Origin: an uncultured Rhodospirillaceae bacterium
Lineage (GTDB): Bacteria > Pseudomonadota > Alphaproteobacteria > Rhodospirillales > Casp-alpha2
Assembly: GCA_913030825.1 (NCBI GenBank)
Contig: CAJWCU010000014.1
Location: forward strand, 33,154 to 97,153
Length of the DNA: 64,000 nucleotides
Direction: 5' to 3'
In this document: positions 36,164-43,792 of the stretch, in pieces
Position numbering within the stretch: the stretch's first letter is position 1
How the letters are laid out: each line of letters opens with the position of its first letter
The notes under the pieces: generated by a model
Database searches by the model: none
What the model was told of the DNA's origin: nothing
What the model saw: only the letters and a program-made list of their open reading frames with translations
Translations under genes and position numbers: made by a program

Positions 36164-36907
36164 TTAGAAGAATGACCGGAAGACCAGGTATGCCCCGAGC
36201 AGCAATAGCCCGAAAAAGAACACCCGGCGGAACGTCTCCGCCGGCAATCGGCGGCGAATCATCTGCCCGCCGATCATCCCGGCCGCTGCCGGGATCAGCA
36301 TCATGGCAGATGCCATACCCATGTCCGGGCCAAGCATGCCGTGACCGGTCAAGCTGACCGCCTGGGCCGCCGTGACCACGGTAAAGGCGATGCCCATGGC
36401 CTGGACCAGGGCGTCGCGGGTCAGCCCCAGCGCCTGAAGATAAAGAGCCCCCGGCATGACGAAGGAGGCGACACAGCCGGTGGCGATGCCCGCCAGAAAG
36501 CCCATCACCGGGTTCAGCGCCTTTTCCCAGCGGCCGGGCGGGGGAATCTGCGGCGTCAGCAGTGAATAGAATGAATAGGCGGCCAGTAGCCCGCCCAGGG
36601 TGCCGGAGAGATAGCGCGGTTCGATGGCGACCAGGATCGATGCCCCGACCCAGGTCCCCAGGCAGGATGCCATCAACAGCGGCCAGAGGCGCCGGACCAG
36701 CATCTTGAATTGTCCACCCATGGCTCCTTGCCAGACGTTGGTCAGAAAGGCTGGAACGACAACCAGTTGGACCGCTTCGTGGAGCCCGACGAAGGCCGTC
36801 ATCAGGCCGACGGCGACGGTCGGAAGGCCGACGCCGATGACGCCCTTGATCGATCCGGCGAACAGGAAAATGACGGCGGTGAAGGCAAGCAGTTGGGGGT
36901 CGGGCAT
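36164..36907 (-). CDS. TauE/SafE-family permease
   Basis: 247 aa, about eight hydrophobic segments, two TauE repeats. The first contains FLFAGSIKGVIGVGLPTVAVG and the second MGFLAGIATGCVASFVMPGA. The family exports sulfite, sulfoacetate or related anions. Start ATG 36907 is chosen by family length; an upstream GTG at 36955 would add 16 residues. It stands alone between mlaA and the TetR gene. Substrate unknown. Confidence 0.85.
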   Translation of the reverse strand: MPDPQLLAFTAVIFLFAGSIKGVIGVGLPTVAVGLMTAFVGLHEAVQLVVVPAFLTNVWQGAMGGQFKMLVRRLWPLLMASCLGTWVGASILVAIEPRYLSGTLGGLLAAYSFYSLLTPQIPPPGRWEKALNPVMGFLAGIATGCVASFVMPGALYLQALGLTRDALVQAMGIAFTVVTAAQAVSLTGHGMLGPDMGMASAMMLIPAAAGMIGGQMIRRRLPAETFRRVFFFGLLLLGAYLVFRSFF

Positions 36908-37022
36908 GGCGGGTGGTCCAAGGAGGAGTCGATAGGTGACGGTGTTGAATATCACAGGCCGCCGTCGGATCGGCGCATAAATACTTCGGTCCAGGCAGAA
37001 AGAACCGGGATGGACGATTTTG

Positions 37023-37038
37023 TTGATTGTTTGTTCAA
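37023..37038. promoter_or_regulatory. Candidate TetR operator O3 at its own gene
   Basis: TTGATTGTTTGTTCAA keeps the 16-bp frame and the right half-site GTTCAA of the two sites upstream of the downstream SDR gene; the left half is degenerate. It lies 18 bp upstream of the TetR-type start, suitable for autoregulation. Confidence 0.4.
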
Positions 37039-37056
37039 AACTTGTTAAGTGGCTGT

Positions 37057-37629
37057 ATGCCTTGGGAAAAACAATTCGACGCGAATGCCGTCTTGGACAA
37101 GGCTACGGATGCGTTTTGGCGCCACGGGTACAAAGGCACTTCGATGAAGTGTCTGATCGAGGAAACCGGACTCAATCCAGGCAGCATCTATGCCGCCTTT
37201 ACCAATAAGCGCGGTTTGTTCGATAAGTGCTTGGATCACTATGTCGCGAAATTTCAGGACAAATACGCGGAATTGGCGGAAACCCAATCGCCGCGTGCGG
37301 TGATCCTGTCCTTGTTTGAGACACCGGCCGATTGCAAGCTGTCCGAAGCCGATCGCGGTTGCCTGATGGTCAATTCGGCGCTTGAGGCCGGTGCCGATCC
37401 CGAGGTCGCCGCCGCCGTTCGGCGGGCCATGGATATTACCGAGGCTTTCATCCGGGGGCGTATCGAGGCGGGTCAGGCAGCGGGAGAGATTTCCCGTGAT
37501 CTCGACCCGGCCAAGGCGGCGCGCGAAATCTACGGGATGATCGTGGCCATTCAGGTCATTCGCCGCGCGGCGCCTGATCACCCCTATATCTTGGAGGCAC
37601 GAGGCAAAGTCGCCGACCTCTTGGGCTGA
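37057..37629 (+). CDS. TetR/AcrR-family regulator
   Basis: 190 aa. The N-terminal helix-turn-helix is typical: ATDAFWRHGYKGTSMKCLIEE then GLNPGSIYAAFTNKRGLFD. The C-terminal ligand domain has a YcdC/TetR_C-like layout with AVILSLFETPA and cysteines in CKLSEADRGCLM. The ATG at 37057 is chosen over an upstream in-frame codon at 37027 because homology begins at MPWEKQFD. Together with three similar palindromes it probably represses the neighbouring SDR gene and itself. Confidence 0.88.
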   Translation: MPWEKQFDANAVLDKATDAFWRHGYKGTSMKCLIEETGLNPGSIYAAFTNKRGLFDKCLDHYVAKFQDKYAELAETQSPRAVILSLFETPADCKLSEADRGCLMVNSALEAGADPEVAAAVRRAMDITEAFIRGRIEAGQAAGEISRDLDPAKAAREIYGMIVAIQVIRRAAPDHPYILEARGKVADLLG

Positions 37630-37724
37630 CCGATCCTTCCCAATCTACCGGGAAATCCTCGACCAATGCTCGTGACCGCCGCCATCCACATCGTCGGTGG
37701 TCAGGGGAAGTTTCCTCTTGTGTT

Positions 37725-37740
37725 TTGAATGATCGTTCAA
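37725..37740. promoter_or_regulatory. Candidate TetR operator O1
   Basis: TTGAATGATCGTTCAA, a 16-bp inverted repeat with one mismatched pair, 68 bp upstream of the SDR start and 95 bp after the TetR gene. Confidence 0.55.
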
Positions 37741-37757
37741 TATACCAAAATCAAGTT

Positions 37758-37773
37758 TTGAACAAATGTTCAA
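37758..37773. promoter_or_regulatory. Candidate TetR operator O2
   Basis: TTGAACAAATGTTCAA, part of a longer inverted repeat (TTTTGAAC-AAAT-GTTCAAAA, 37756-37775) with perfect 8-bp arms. Its start is 33 bp from that of O1, about three helical turns, so two dimers could bind on the same face. It lies 35 bp upstream of the SDR start. Confidence 0.6.
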
Positions 37774-37808
37774 AAATCATGCAACACAGACACGAGACGG
37801 AGACCATC

Positions 37809-38543
37809 ATGTCCTTCAGCAATACCGTTGCCCTGGTTACGGGCGCCAATCGCGGCATAGGCCGCGCCTTTGTCGAAGAGCTTCTTGCCGCCGGTGCGGT
37901 TAAAGTTTACGCGGCTGCCCGCAATCCGGAAGGGCTGTCCGATCTGGTCGAGACCGGCCAGGGCCGCGTCGTCGCGGTCGCCCTGGATGTTACCAAACCG
38001 GACCAGATCGCCGCCGCCGCCGCTAACAAGGACGTCAATCTGCTGATCAACAATGCAGGGTTTGTGTCCTTCGCGCCGTTGGTCGGCATAGATTCCATCG
38101 ACGGCGCGCGCGACGAGATGGAAACCAACTACTTCGGGGTTCTCAATATGGTTCGCGCCTTCGCCCCGGTATTGGCCGCCAACGGCGGCGGTGCCATCGT
38201 CAACTTGGGGTCCATCGTGTCCCTTGCGAGCATTCCGTCGATTGGCTCTTACAGTGCATCGAAAGCGGCACTCCATTCCCTGACGCAGGGGATCCGGGGC
38301 GAACTCGCGGGGCAGGGGACGCATGTCGCCGGCGTGTATCCCGGACCGGTTGATACGGACATGGCCGCCACCGTTGATATGGAAAAGACGTCGCCGCGCG
38401 AAATCGCCTGGGCGGTTCTTGCCGGTGTCATGGCGGGCGAGGAAGACATATATCCCGATCCTATGTCGTCGGACACGCATTCGGCGCTTCTCGCCGACCC
38501 CAAAAAGGTCGAAAAACAGTTCGGCGCAATGACGATCGGCTGA
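37809..38543 (+). CDS. SDR-family oxidoreductase, TetR-linked
   Basis: 244 aa short-chain dehydrogenase: cofactor motif TGANRGIG, NNAG in LINNAGFVSF, Ser in NLGSIVSL, Tyr-x3-Lys in YSASKAAL. The PGPVDTDMA segment and the C-terminal DPMSSDTHSALLADPKKVE fit a stress- or drug-responsive SDR subgroup often paired with TetR. ATG 37809; an in-frame extension to 37725 would run through the operators and is rejected. Substrate unknown. Confidence 0.9.
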   Translation: MSFSNTVALVTGANRGIGRAFVEELLAAGAVKVYAAARNPEGLSDLVETGQGRVVAVALDVTKPDQIAAAAANKDVNLLINNAGFVSFAPLVGIDSIDGARDEMETNYFGVLNMVRAFAPVLAANGGGAIVNLGSIVSLASIPSIGSYSASKAALHSLTQGIRGELAGQGTHVAGVYPGPVDTDMAATVDMEKTSPREIAWAVLAGVMAGEEDIYPDPMSSDTHSALLADPKKVEKQFGAMTIG

Positions 38544-38668
38544 CCGCGCCGAAGCAGCGGCCGCGGACCCGGTTTTCCGGTTTCGCGGCCGCCCGCTGCG
38601 CGGTTGTCAGGCGCCCGCCGTGGGGGGTATTGTCCGGGCTTCGAAACCCAAGCGCAAAGCGGAATACG

Positions 38669-39085
38669 GTGATCAAAAGCATACTGAACAGATTCGTCGG
38701 ACCCGAGGCCGAAGGTCGGCGCCTGACGCGTGACGCGGCCTATATCGTGAACGCCCTGACCGAAGAACATTACGGCCCGATCCGCGTCGAAGTGGCGCAG
38801 GACCTGCGCAAGGATATCGATTACACCTTGGAAACCTTCGTCCGGAAGGACGAGACCTATGGCTTCAAACGCGCCATGGACAACCTGAGCCGCATGCACA
38901 ACGAAGCCCGGAAGCGCCGCGATCAGCGCGCGCTGACTTCGTTGACGCTGGCGATCATTTATCTCAAGGCGGAAAAGGTCGGCGCCCCGGCGCAGGCCGC
39001 CCGGGACGCGATCCTGGCGTACCTCGAGGAATGGGCCCCGGTGACCGAAGAAAACAGCGGCGCCATGCCGCCGACGCCGGGCTGA
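38669..39085 (+). CDS. Uncharacterised small protein
   Basis: 138 aa from GTG 38669 (an in-frame TTG at 38630 would add 13 residues). I do not recognise the family. It is mostly helical, charged and soluble, with ALTEEHYGPIRVEVAQDLRK and a basic stretch HNEARKRRDQRALTS. There is no signal peptide or membrane helix and the C-terminus is proline-rich. It lies alone between the SDR and GST genes; the coding pattern is convincing but no function can be given. Confidence 0.6.
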   Translation: MIKSILNRFVGPEAEGRRLTRDAAYIVNALTEEHYGPIRVEVAQDLRKDIDYTLETFVRKDETYGFKRAMDNLSRMHNEARKRRDQRALTSLTLAIIYLKAEKVGAPAQAARDAILAYLEEWAPVTEENSGAMPPTPG

Positions 39086-39237
39086 TCGACAACCCGTATC
39101 CCCGCAGCCGGTATCCCCATTGAAACGACCCCTGGGCGATGGCGACCCGCAGCCCGCGCAGCAAGACCTTGCCCGCCGGTCGCGTTGGCTTATGCTGAGC
39201 CCAACGATGAAACATTGAACACGGAGGAGGATCCCCG

Positions 39238-39870
39238 ATGATCGATCTCTATACCTGGGCTACGCCCAATGGCCGCAAGGCGTCCATCATGCTTGAGGAA
39301 GTGGGCCTGGCGTACAACACCATTCAGATCAACATCTCGAAGGACGAGCAGTTCGCACCCGAGTTCCTGAAGATTTCACCGAACAACCGGATTCCGGCGA
39401 TCGTCGACTCCGACGGTCCCGACGGCAAGCCGATCTCCGTGTTCGAGACCGGCGCGATCCTGATTTATCTCGCGGAAAAGACCGGCAGCGACCTTCTGCC
39501 GAAATCCGGCCGCGAACGGGTTGCGACCTTCGAATGGCTGATGTGGCAGATGGGCGGCGTCGGCCCGATGTTCGGTCAGGCCCATCACTTCCTGTTCAAT
39601 CCTAAGGAAGTGGTTCCCTACGGTCAGAAGCGGTATCACGACGAAACCAAGCGCCTGTATATGGTCATGAACGACCGGCGCCTGAACGAGACCGAATATC
39701 TGGCCGGCGATTTCTATTCCATCGCCGACATCGCGGTGTATCCCTGGGTTTCGCGCCACGAACGGCATCAGGTCGATCTCAATGAATTTCCCAATGTGAA
39801 GCGCTGGTTTGATACAATCTCGGCGCGCGAAGCCGTGCAGAAAGGCATGGCGGTGCCGTTCGCCAACTGA
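39238..39870 (+). CDS. Glutathione S-transferase, Nu/YfcG-like
   Basis: 210 aa. Thioredoxin-fold N-terminus with LYTWATPNGRKASIMLEEV (TPNG-x-K, the Nu-class active-site region), ISPNNRIPAIVD (cis-Pro) and SVFETGAILIYLAE (glutathione-binding Glu-Thr/Ser). The all-alpha C-terminal domain follows with YSIADIAVYPW. Relatives such as YfcG act as disulfide-bond oxidoreductases with two glutathiones. Ribosome site GGAGGA is 7 bases upstream. Confidence 0.9.
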   Translation: MIDLYTWATPNGRKASIMLEEVGLAYNTIQINISKDEQFAPEFLKISPNNRIPAIVDSDGPDGKPISVFETGAILIYLAEKTGSDLLPKSGRERVATFEWLMWQMGGVGPMFGQAHHFLFNPKEVVPYGQKRYHDETKRLYMVMNDRRLNETEYLAGDFYSIADIAVYPWVSRHERHQVDLNEFPNVKRWFDTISAREAVQKGMAVPFAN

Positions 39871-39913
39871 CGGCAGGGCGCGCATATATCGGCATAGACG
39901 GAAGCAGGCGGCG

Positions 39914-40468
39914 ATGGCGTTCAAAACGAAGAAGTCGGTACAACGGGTCAGCGAGGCCCTGAAGGCCGCGGGCCTGGGCGACCGGGTCATCGAGATGAAG
40001 GCCACGGCCAAGACGGCCGAGGACGCCGCCCGCGCCGTCGATGCGAAACTGGGCCAGATCGTCAAATCCCTGACGTTCCGCATCGGCGACAAGCCGGTGC
40101 TGGCCCTGATCGCGGGCGACCATACTTGCAAGAAAGACGCCTTGCCGCGCGTCCTCGACATGGAAGGCAAGGTGACCAAGCCGCAGGCCCAGCGGGTCAA
40201 GGACGTCACCGGTTTCACCATCGGCGGCGTCGCCCCCGTTGGCCTCGCCAACGACATGCCCATCGCCATCGACGCCAGCCTGCGCCGCTTCGATCAGCTT
40301 TATGCGGCGGCGGGGCATCCGCATTGCCTGTTCCCGGTCAGCTTCGATGAATTAAAACGCCTGACCGGTGGGATCGTCTCCTACAACATCTCCGAAGCGA
40401 TCGACCCCGACGAGGTCGAGATGCCGCGCTTTCAGCGCAGCCGAACCTTCTCCGACGCCGAGACCTGA
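39914..40468 (+). CDS. YbaK/EbsC-family aminoacyl-tRNA deacylase
   Basis: 184 aa editing-domain protein that hydrolyses misacylated tRNA (Cys-tRNA(Pro) and similar). Family features: AKTAEDAARAVDAKLGQIVKSL with the conserved Lys, ALIAGDHTCKK, GFTIGGVAPVG and a basic C-terminal tail. The ATG at 39914 is 43 bp after the GST stop, so cotranscription is likely. The substrate specificity is not predictable from sequence alone. Confidence 0.88.
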   Translation: MAFKTKKSVQRVSEALKAAGLGDRVIEMKATAKTAEDAARAVDAKLGQIVKSLTFRIGDKPVLALIAGDHTCKKDALPRVLDMEGKVTKPQAQRVKDVTGFTIGGVAPVGLANDMPIAIDASLRRFDQLYAAAGHPHCLFPVSFDELKRLTGGIVSYNISEAIDPDEVEMPRFQRSRTFSDAET

Positions 40469-40709
40469 TCCGCCGGTCCGGCCCGTTCCCGCGGCTACAC
40501 TCCTTTTTCTCCGCCCGCCTACACCTTTTGGATAGTAGTGGGCGGTCTCCCTTCCGTTTATTCCAAATAACGTCCCGCGCGCGCGGGATGGGCGACTTCA
40601 CCTCCGGGGGGCAGGGGGAGCGAACTGCCAGGCTTGCCGAAGGCGTCGATCACGCGGTCGATGGCTTGGGTCTGCCGGAATTCGGAAAAAACTAACACGC
40701 GGTGAAGCA

Positions 40710-42368
40710 ATGAAAATCAATCTTTCTATCTTCCATGTCTTTCTGTTGTCGGCCCTGGTGACCTTGATCGGCGTCGCCGGCTTGGCTTTCGTCAGCGCCA
40801 ACGAAATGCGCAATACGATGCTCAACGACCGGCAGGATAAGGTTCAGCAAACCATTCTGGGCGTGAACTCGCTTATTCGTGCCGAAATCGAAAAGCAGAA
40901 GAAGAACGAACAGACGCCCGAAGCGACCAAGGAGCGCATTGTCTCCCTGCTGCAGAACTACCGGTTCGACGGGAACAACTACATTTTCGCTTTGACCTAC
41001 GAGCAATGCGTCGTGGCGCATACCAAGGCCAAGCTGATCGGTACCTGCGATGCGAAACCGCGGCGTAAGGTCTTCAAGGAACTGGCCCAGAACGGAGGTG
41101 GGTTCCACCGCTACAAGGCGTTCAAGGCCGGCTTCGAAGGGGACAACTACGACAAGGTTTCCTACGTCTATCCGATTCCCGAATTGAACATGTATTACGG
41201 CACGGGCGCTTACTTCGACGATATCGACAATGTCTTCCAGGATCGCTTGGTCAAACTGGGGGCGATCGGTTTGGCGATCATCTTGGTCATCGTCGGGTTC
41301 GGGGTTTTCGTCGGCCGCAACGTCGCCGGTGCGCTGAACAAGCTGTCGTCGCGCATGAACGACCTTGCCGACGGTAACCTGGACGTCAATCTGGATTTCC
41401 AGAGCTTCGTCGGCGAAGTGAACCATATGATCCAGTCGGTCAAACTGTTCCGCGCGGCGCTCGAGAAGAACAGGGCGTTGGAACTGGAAAAAGACGAGTT
41501 GGAGAAAAAAGCCGATGAGGAACGCCGTCAGGCGACGCTGCAACTGGCAGATGCCTTCGACGCGTCGGTCGGGGAAATCGTCAAGGCCGTCGGCTCTTCA
41601 GCTGCCGATATGGAAGGCACCGCGAATGACCTGAGCGGGGCCGCAAATCAGGCCTCCGATCAGGCGATCACCGTCGCCGCGGCGGCGGAAGAAGCCAGCC
41701 GCAATACGGCCTCCGTCGCGTCCGCCACGGAACAGCTTTCCGCCTCGATCGAGGAAATCGCCCGCCAGGTTCAGAAAGCGGCGGAAGTCGCATCCCAGGC
41801 GGTGTCGGAATCCAAGGAAGCCAACGACAACGTCAGCGGCTTGGCCACCGCCGCCGATAAGGTCGGCGAAGTCGTGACCCTGATCACCGATATCGCGGAA
41901 CAGACGAACCTGTTGGCCCTCAACGCGACCATCGAGGCCGCCCGCGCCGGTGAGGCCGGCAAGGGCTTCGCCGTGGTCGCCAGCGAGGTCAAGAACCTGG
42001 CCAGTCAGACCGCCCGCGCGACCGACGAAATTTCCCAGCAGATTTCAGGCATCCAGCAGGCGACCCGTTCATCCGTGTCGGCTATCGAAAACATCGGCAA
42101 GACGATCGAAAGCATCAACGTCATCTCGTCGACCATCGCCGCCGCCATCGAGGAGCAAGGTGTCGCCACCCAGGAGATTTCCCGCAACGTGCAGGAAGCC
42201 TCCACCGGAACCAATCAGGTGACGCAGAACATCGCCGATGTGCGCCAGTCCTCGGAAGAAACCGGACAGTCCGCGTCCAAGGTCAAGGTTGCGGCCGATA
42301 ACCTGTCGAGCCTTGCAGCCCAATTGGAAAACGAAGTGGATAAGTTCCTGGCTGGCGTTCGCGCCTAA
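40710..42368 (+). CDS. Methyl-accepting chemotaxis protein with Cache domain
   Basis: 552 aa chemoreceptor. Helix 1 ([19 protein letters not shown]) and helix 2 ([19 protein letters not shown], about 189-207) flank a single Cache (sCache_2-like) periplasmic sensor with [13 protein letters not shown] and [12 protein letters not shown], a fold that often binds small carboxylates. HAMP follows, then the signalling domain with the conserved tip [19 protein letters not shown]. No CheA or CheW gene is nearby. The 241-bp gap upstream (40469-40709) holds a 16-bp GC palindrome at 40573 and no gene. Confidence 0.93.
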   Translation: MKINLSIFHVFLLSALVTLIGVAGLAFVSANEMRNTMLNDRQDKVQQTILGVNSLIRAEIEKQKKNEQTPEATKERIVSLLQNYRFDGNNYIFALTYEQCVVAHTKAKLIGTCDAKPRRKVFKELAQNGGGFHRYKAFKAGFEGDNYDKVSYVYPIPELNMYYGTGAYFDDIDNVFQDRLVKLGAIGLAIILVIVGFGVFVGRNVAGALNKLSSRMNDLADGNLDVNLDFQSFVGEVNHMIQSVKLFRAALEKNRALELEKDELEKKADEERRQATLQLADAFDASVGEIVKAVGSSAADMEGTANDLSGAANQASDQAITVAAAAEEASRNTASVASATEQLSASIEEIARQVQKAAEVASQAVSESKEANDNVSGLATAADKVGEVVTLITDIAEQTNLLALNATIEAARAGEAGKGFAVVASEVKNLASQTARATDEISQQISGIQQATRSSVSAIENIGKTIESINVISSTIAAAIEEQGVATQEISRNVQEASTGTNQVTQNIADVRQSSEETGQSASKVKVAADNLSSLAAQLENEVDKFLAGVRA

Positions 42369-42381
42369 CCGGGTAGACCGC

Positions 42382-43791
42382 TCACGCGAAACCAGGAAGA
42401 GCCGGTGCCTCGGAAAGGGCGCCGGCTCTTTGATTCCGGAATACCTCTCCCAATCCGATCAGGACAGGGCCCGCGCCGACTTGCGGCGGGTTTCCGGCGA
42501 GCGACCCCAAGGTCGCGGGGATGCGCGTCTCGTCCGCGCGGCTGACGTTCATCAAGACCACGGCAGGGGTCGCGGCGGCGCGGCCGTTCTCAATCAACCG
42601 TTTGGCCAGGTCGCTGATCGTGCGCCCGCCCATATAGATCATCAAGGTCGTCGCCGGGTCGGCCATGCCATGCCAGTCCACGTCGGCGGGAAGGCCCCCC
42701 GCCTGGCCATGGCCGGTGACGAAGCGGACGGAGCGCGCATGATCGCGGTGGGTCAGCGACACGCCCAGCGCCGCAGCCGCCCCCAGCGCCGCCGTGATGC
42801 CCGGCACCACGTCGCAGGGAATGCCCCGTTCGCGCAATTGGGCGATTTCCTCGCCGGCCCGGCCGAAGATCATCGGGTCCCCCGATTTCAGGCGGACCAC
42901 TTGCTTGCCCTGACCGGCCAGCTTGACCATCAGGTCGTTGATCTCATCCTGGCGGCAGGACGGCCGGTTGCCGCGCTTGCCGACCAACAGACGCTTCGCC
43001 TCGCGCCGCGCCAACTCCAGCACCTCGTCGGAAACCAGATCGTCGTAAAGGATCACGTCCGCCGCCTGCAGGGCCCGCACGGCCTTCAAGGTCAGCAGTT
43101 CCGCATCTCCCGGACCGGCGCCGACCAAGGTTACCCGGCCCGATGCCCCGGCGGCGTCAAAGGCCAGGCGCGCCGGGTCCATGATGGTTTCCGGGCTCGG
43201 ATGGTCGGGCTGGGCGAAGGCACGTTCGGCCTGTTTGCGCCAATACACGCGCCGCCGACCGGCCTCGGGCATCAGGGTTTGGATGCGATGGCGAAGGTTT
43301 CTTGCCGCCTCGGCCCAACGGGCGATGCCCGGCGGCAGCAGCGTCTCGATACGGCGCCGGATCGCCTGGCCCAGGACCGGCGAGGCCCCGGCGGTCGAGA
43401 TGCCGATGACCACCGGCGAGCGATTGACGATGGATCCGAAGGAAAAATCGCAATGAGCCGGGCGATCGACGATGTTGACGGGCACGCCCGCCTTGCGGGC
43501 GGCAGCCGCCAGACGGGCGGCCTGATCCTCGTCCGCCGCGTCGGCCACGGCGATGGCGCGGCCCGCGAGATCATCGGCCCGCCAATCCCGGTCCTGGGTG
43601 ATGCGGGTGACGTCGGCGCCGGCGGCGGCCAGCAGGTCGGCTTTCCACTGGGCGGCATCGGTCGCGCCAAGGACGATCGCCGGGCGGCCCTTCAGATCGT
43701 GGAACAGGGGCAGCACGGCGAGCGGCTGAAGCGCGGCGGAGGCGCGGCGCTCCGGCGAGCGGCTTTTCGGGGGCTGAGTTCCGTCCGGCAT
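42382..43791 (-). CDS. cysG: Siroheme synthase, trifunctional
   Basis: 469 aa. The N-terminal half is the NAD-dependent precorrin-2 dehydrogenase/ferrochelatase (AIVLGATDAAQWKADLL, then NIVDRPAHCDFSFGSIV). The C-terminal half is uroporphyrinogen-III methyltransferase (VTLVGAGPGDAELLTLKAV, VVRLKSGDPMIFGRAGEE). It makes siroheme, the cofactor of NirB. It is coupled to nasA (TGACATG, one base between) and is last in the nitrate-assimilation operon. Confidence 0.96.
   Translation of the reverse strand: MPDGTQPPKSRSPERRASAALQPLAVLPLFHDLKGRPAIVLGATDAAQWKADLLAAAGADVTRITQDRDWRADDLAGRAIAVADAADEDQAARLAAAARKAGVPVNIVDRPAHCDFSFGSIVNRSPVVIGISTAGASPVLGQAIRRRIETLLPPGIARWAEAARNLRHRIQTLMPEAGRRRVYWRKQAERAFAQPDHPSPETIMDPARLAFDAAGASGRVTLVGAGPGDAELLTLKAVRALQAADVILYDDLVSDEVLELARREAKRLLVGKRGNRPSCRQDEINDLMVKLAGQGKQVVRLKSGDPMIFGRAGEEIAQLRERGIPCDVVPGITAALGAAAALGVSLTHRDHARSVRFVTGHGQAGGLPADVDWHGMADPATTLMIYMGGRTISDLAKRLIENGRAAATPAVVLMNVSRADETRIPATLGSLAGNPPQVGAGPVLIGLGEVFRNQRAGALSEAPALPGFA
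42397..42431 (+). terminator. Terminator of chemoreceptor gene, inside the cysG 3' end
   Basis: GAGCCGGTGCC pairs with GGCGCCGGCTC (one G-T) around TCGGAAA, then TCTTTG. It lies 29 bp after the chemoreceptor stop and overlaps the last codons of convergent cysG. The T-tract is short, so efficiency may be modest. Confidence 0.65.
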
Positions 43792-43792
43792 G

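Noticed and set aside
40573..40588. 16-bp palindrome TCCCGCGCGCGCGGGA
   Set aside because: Alternating GC sequence is expected by chance in this GC-rich DNA and no T-tract or promoter feature accompanies it.
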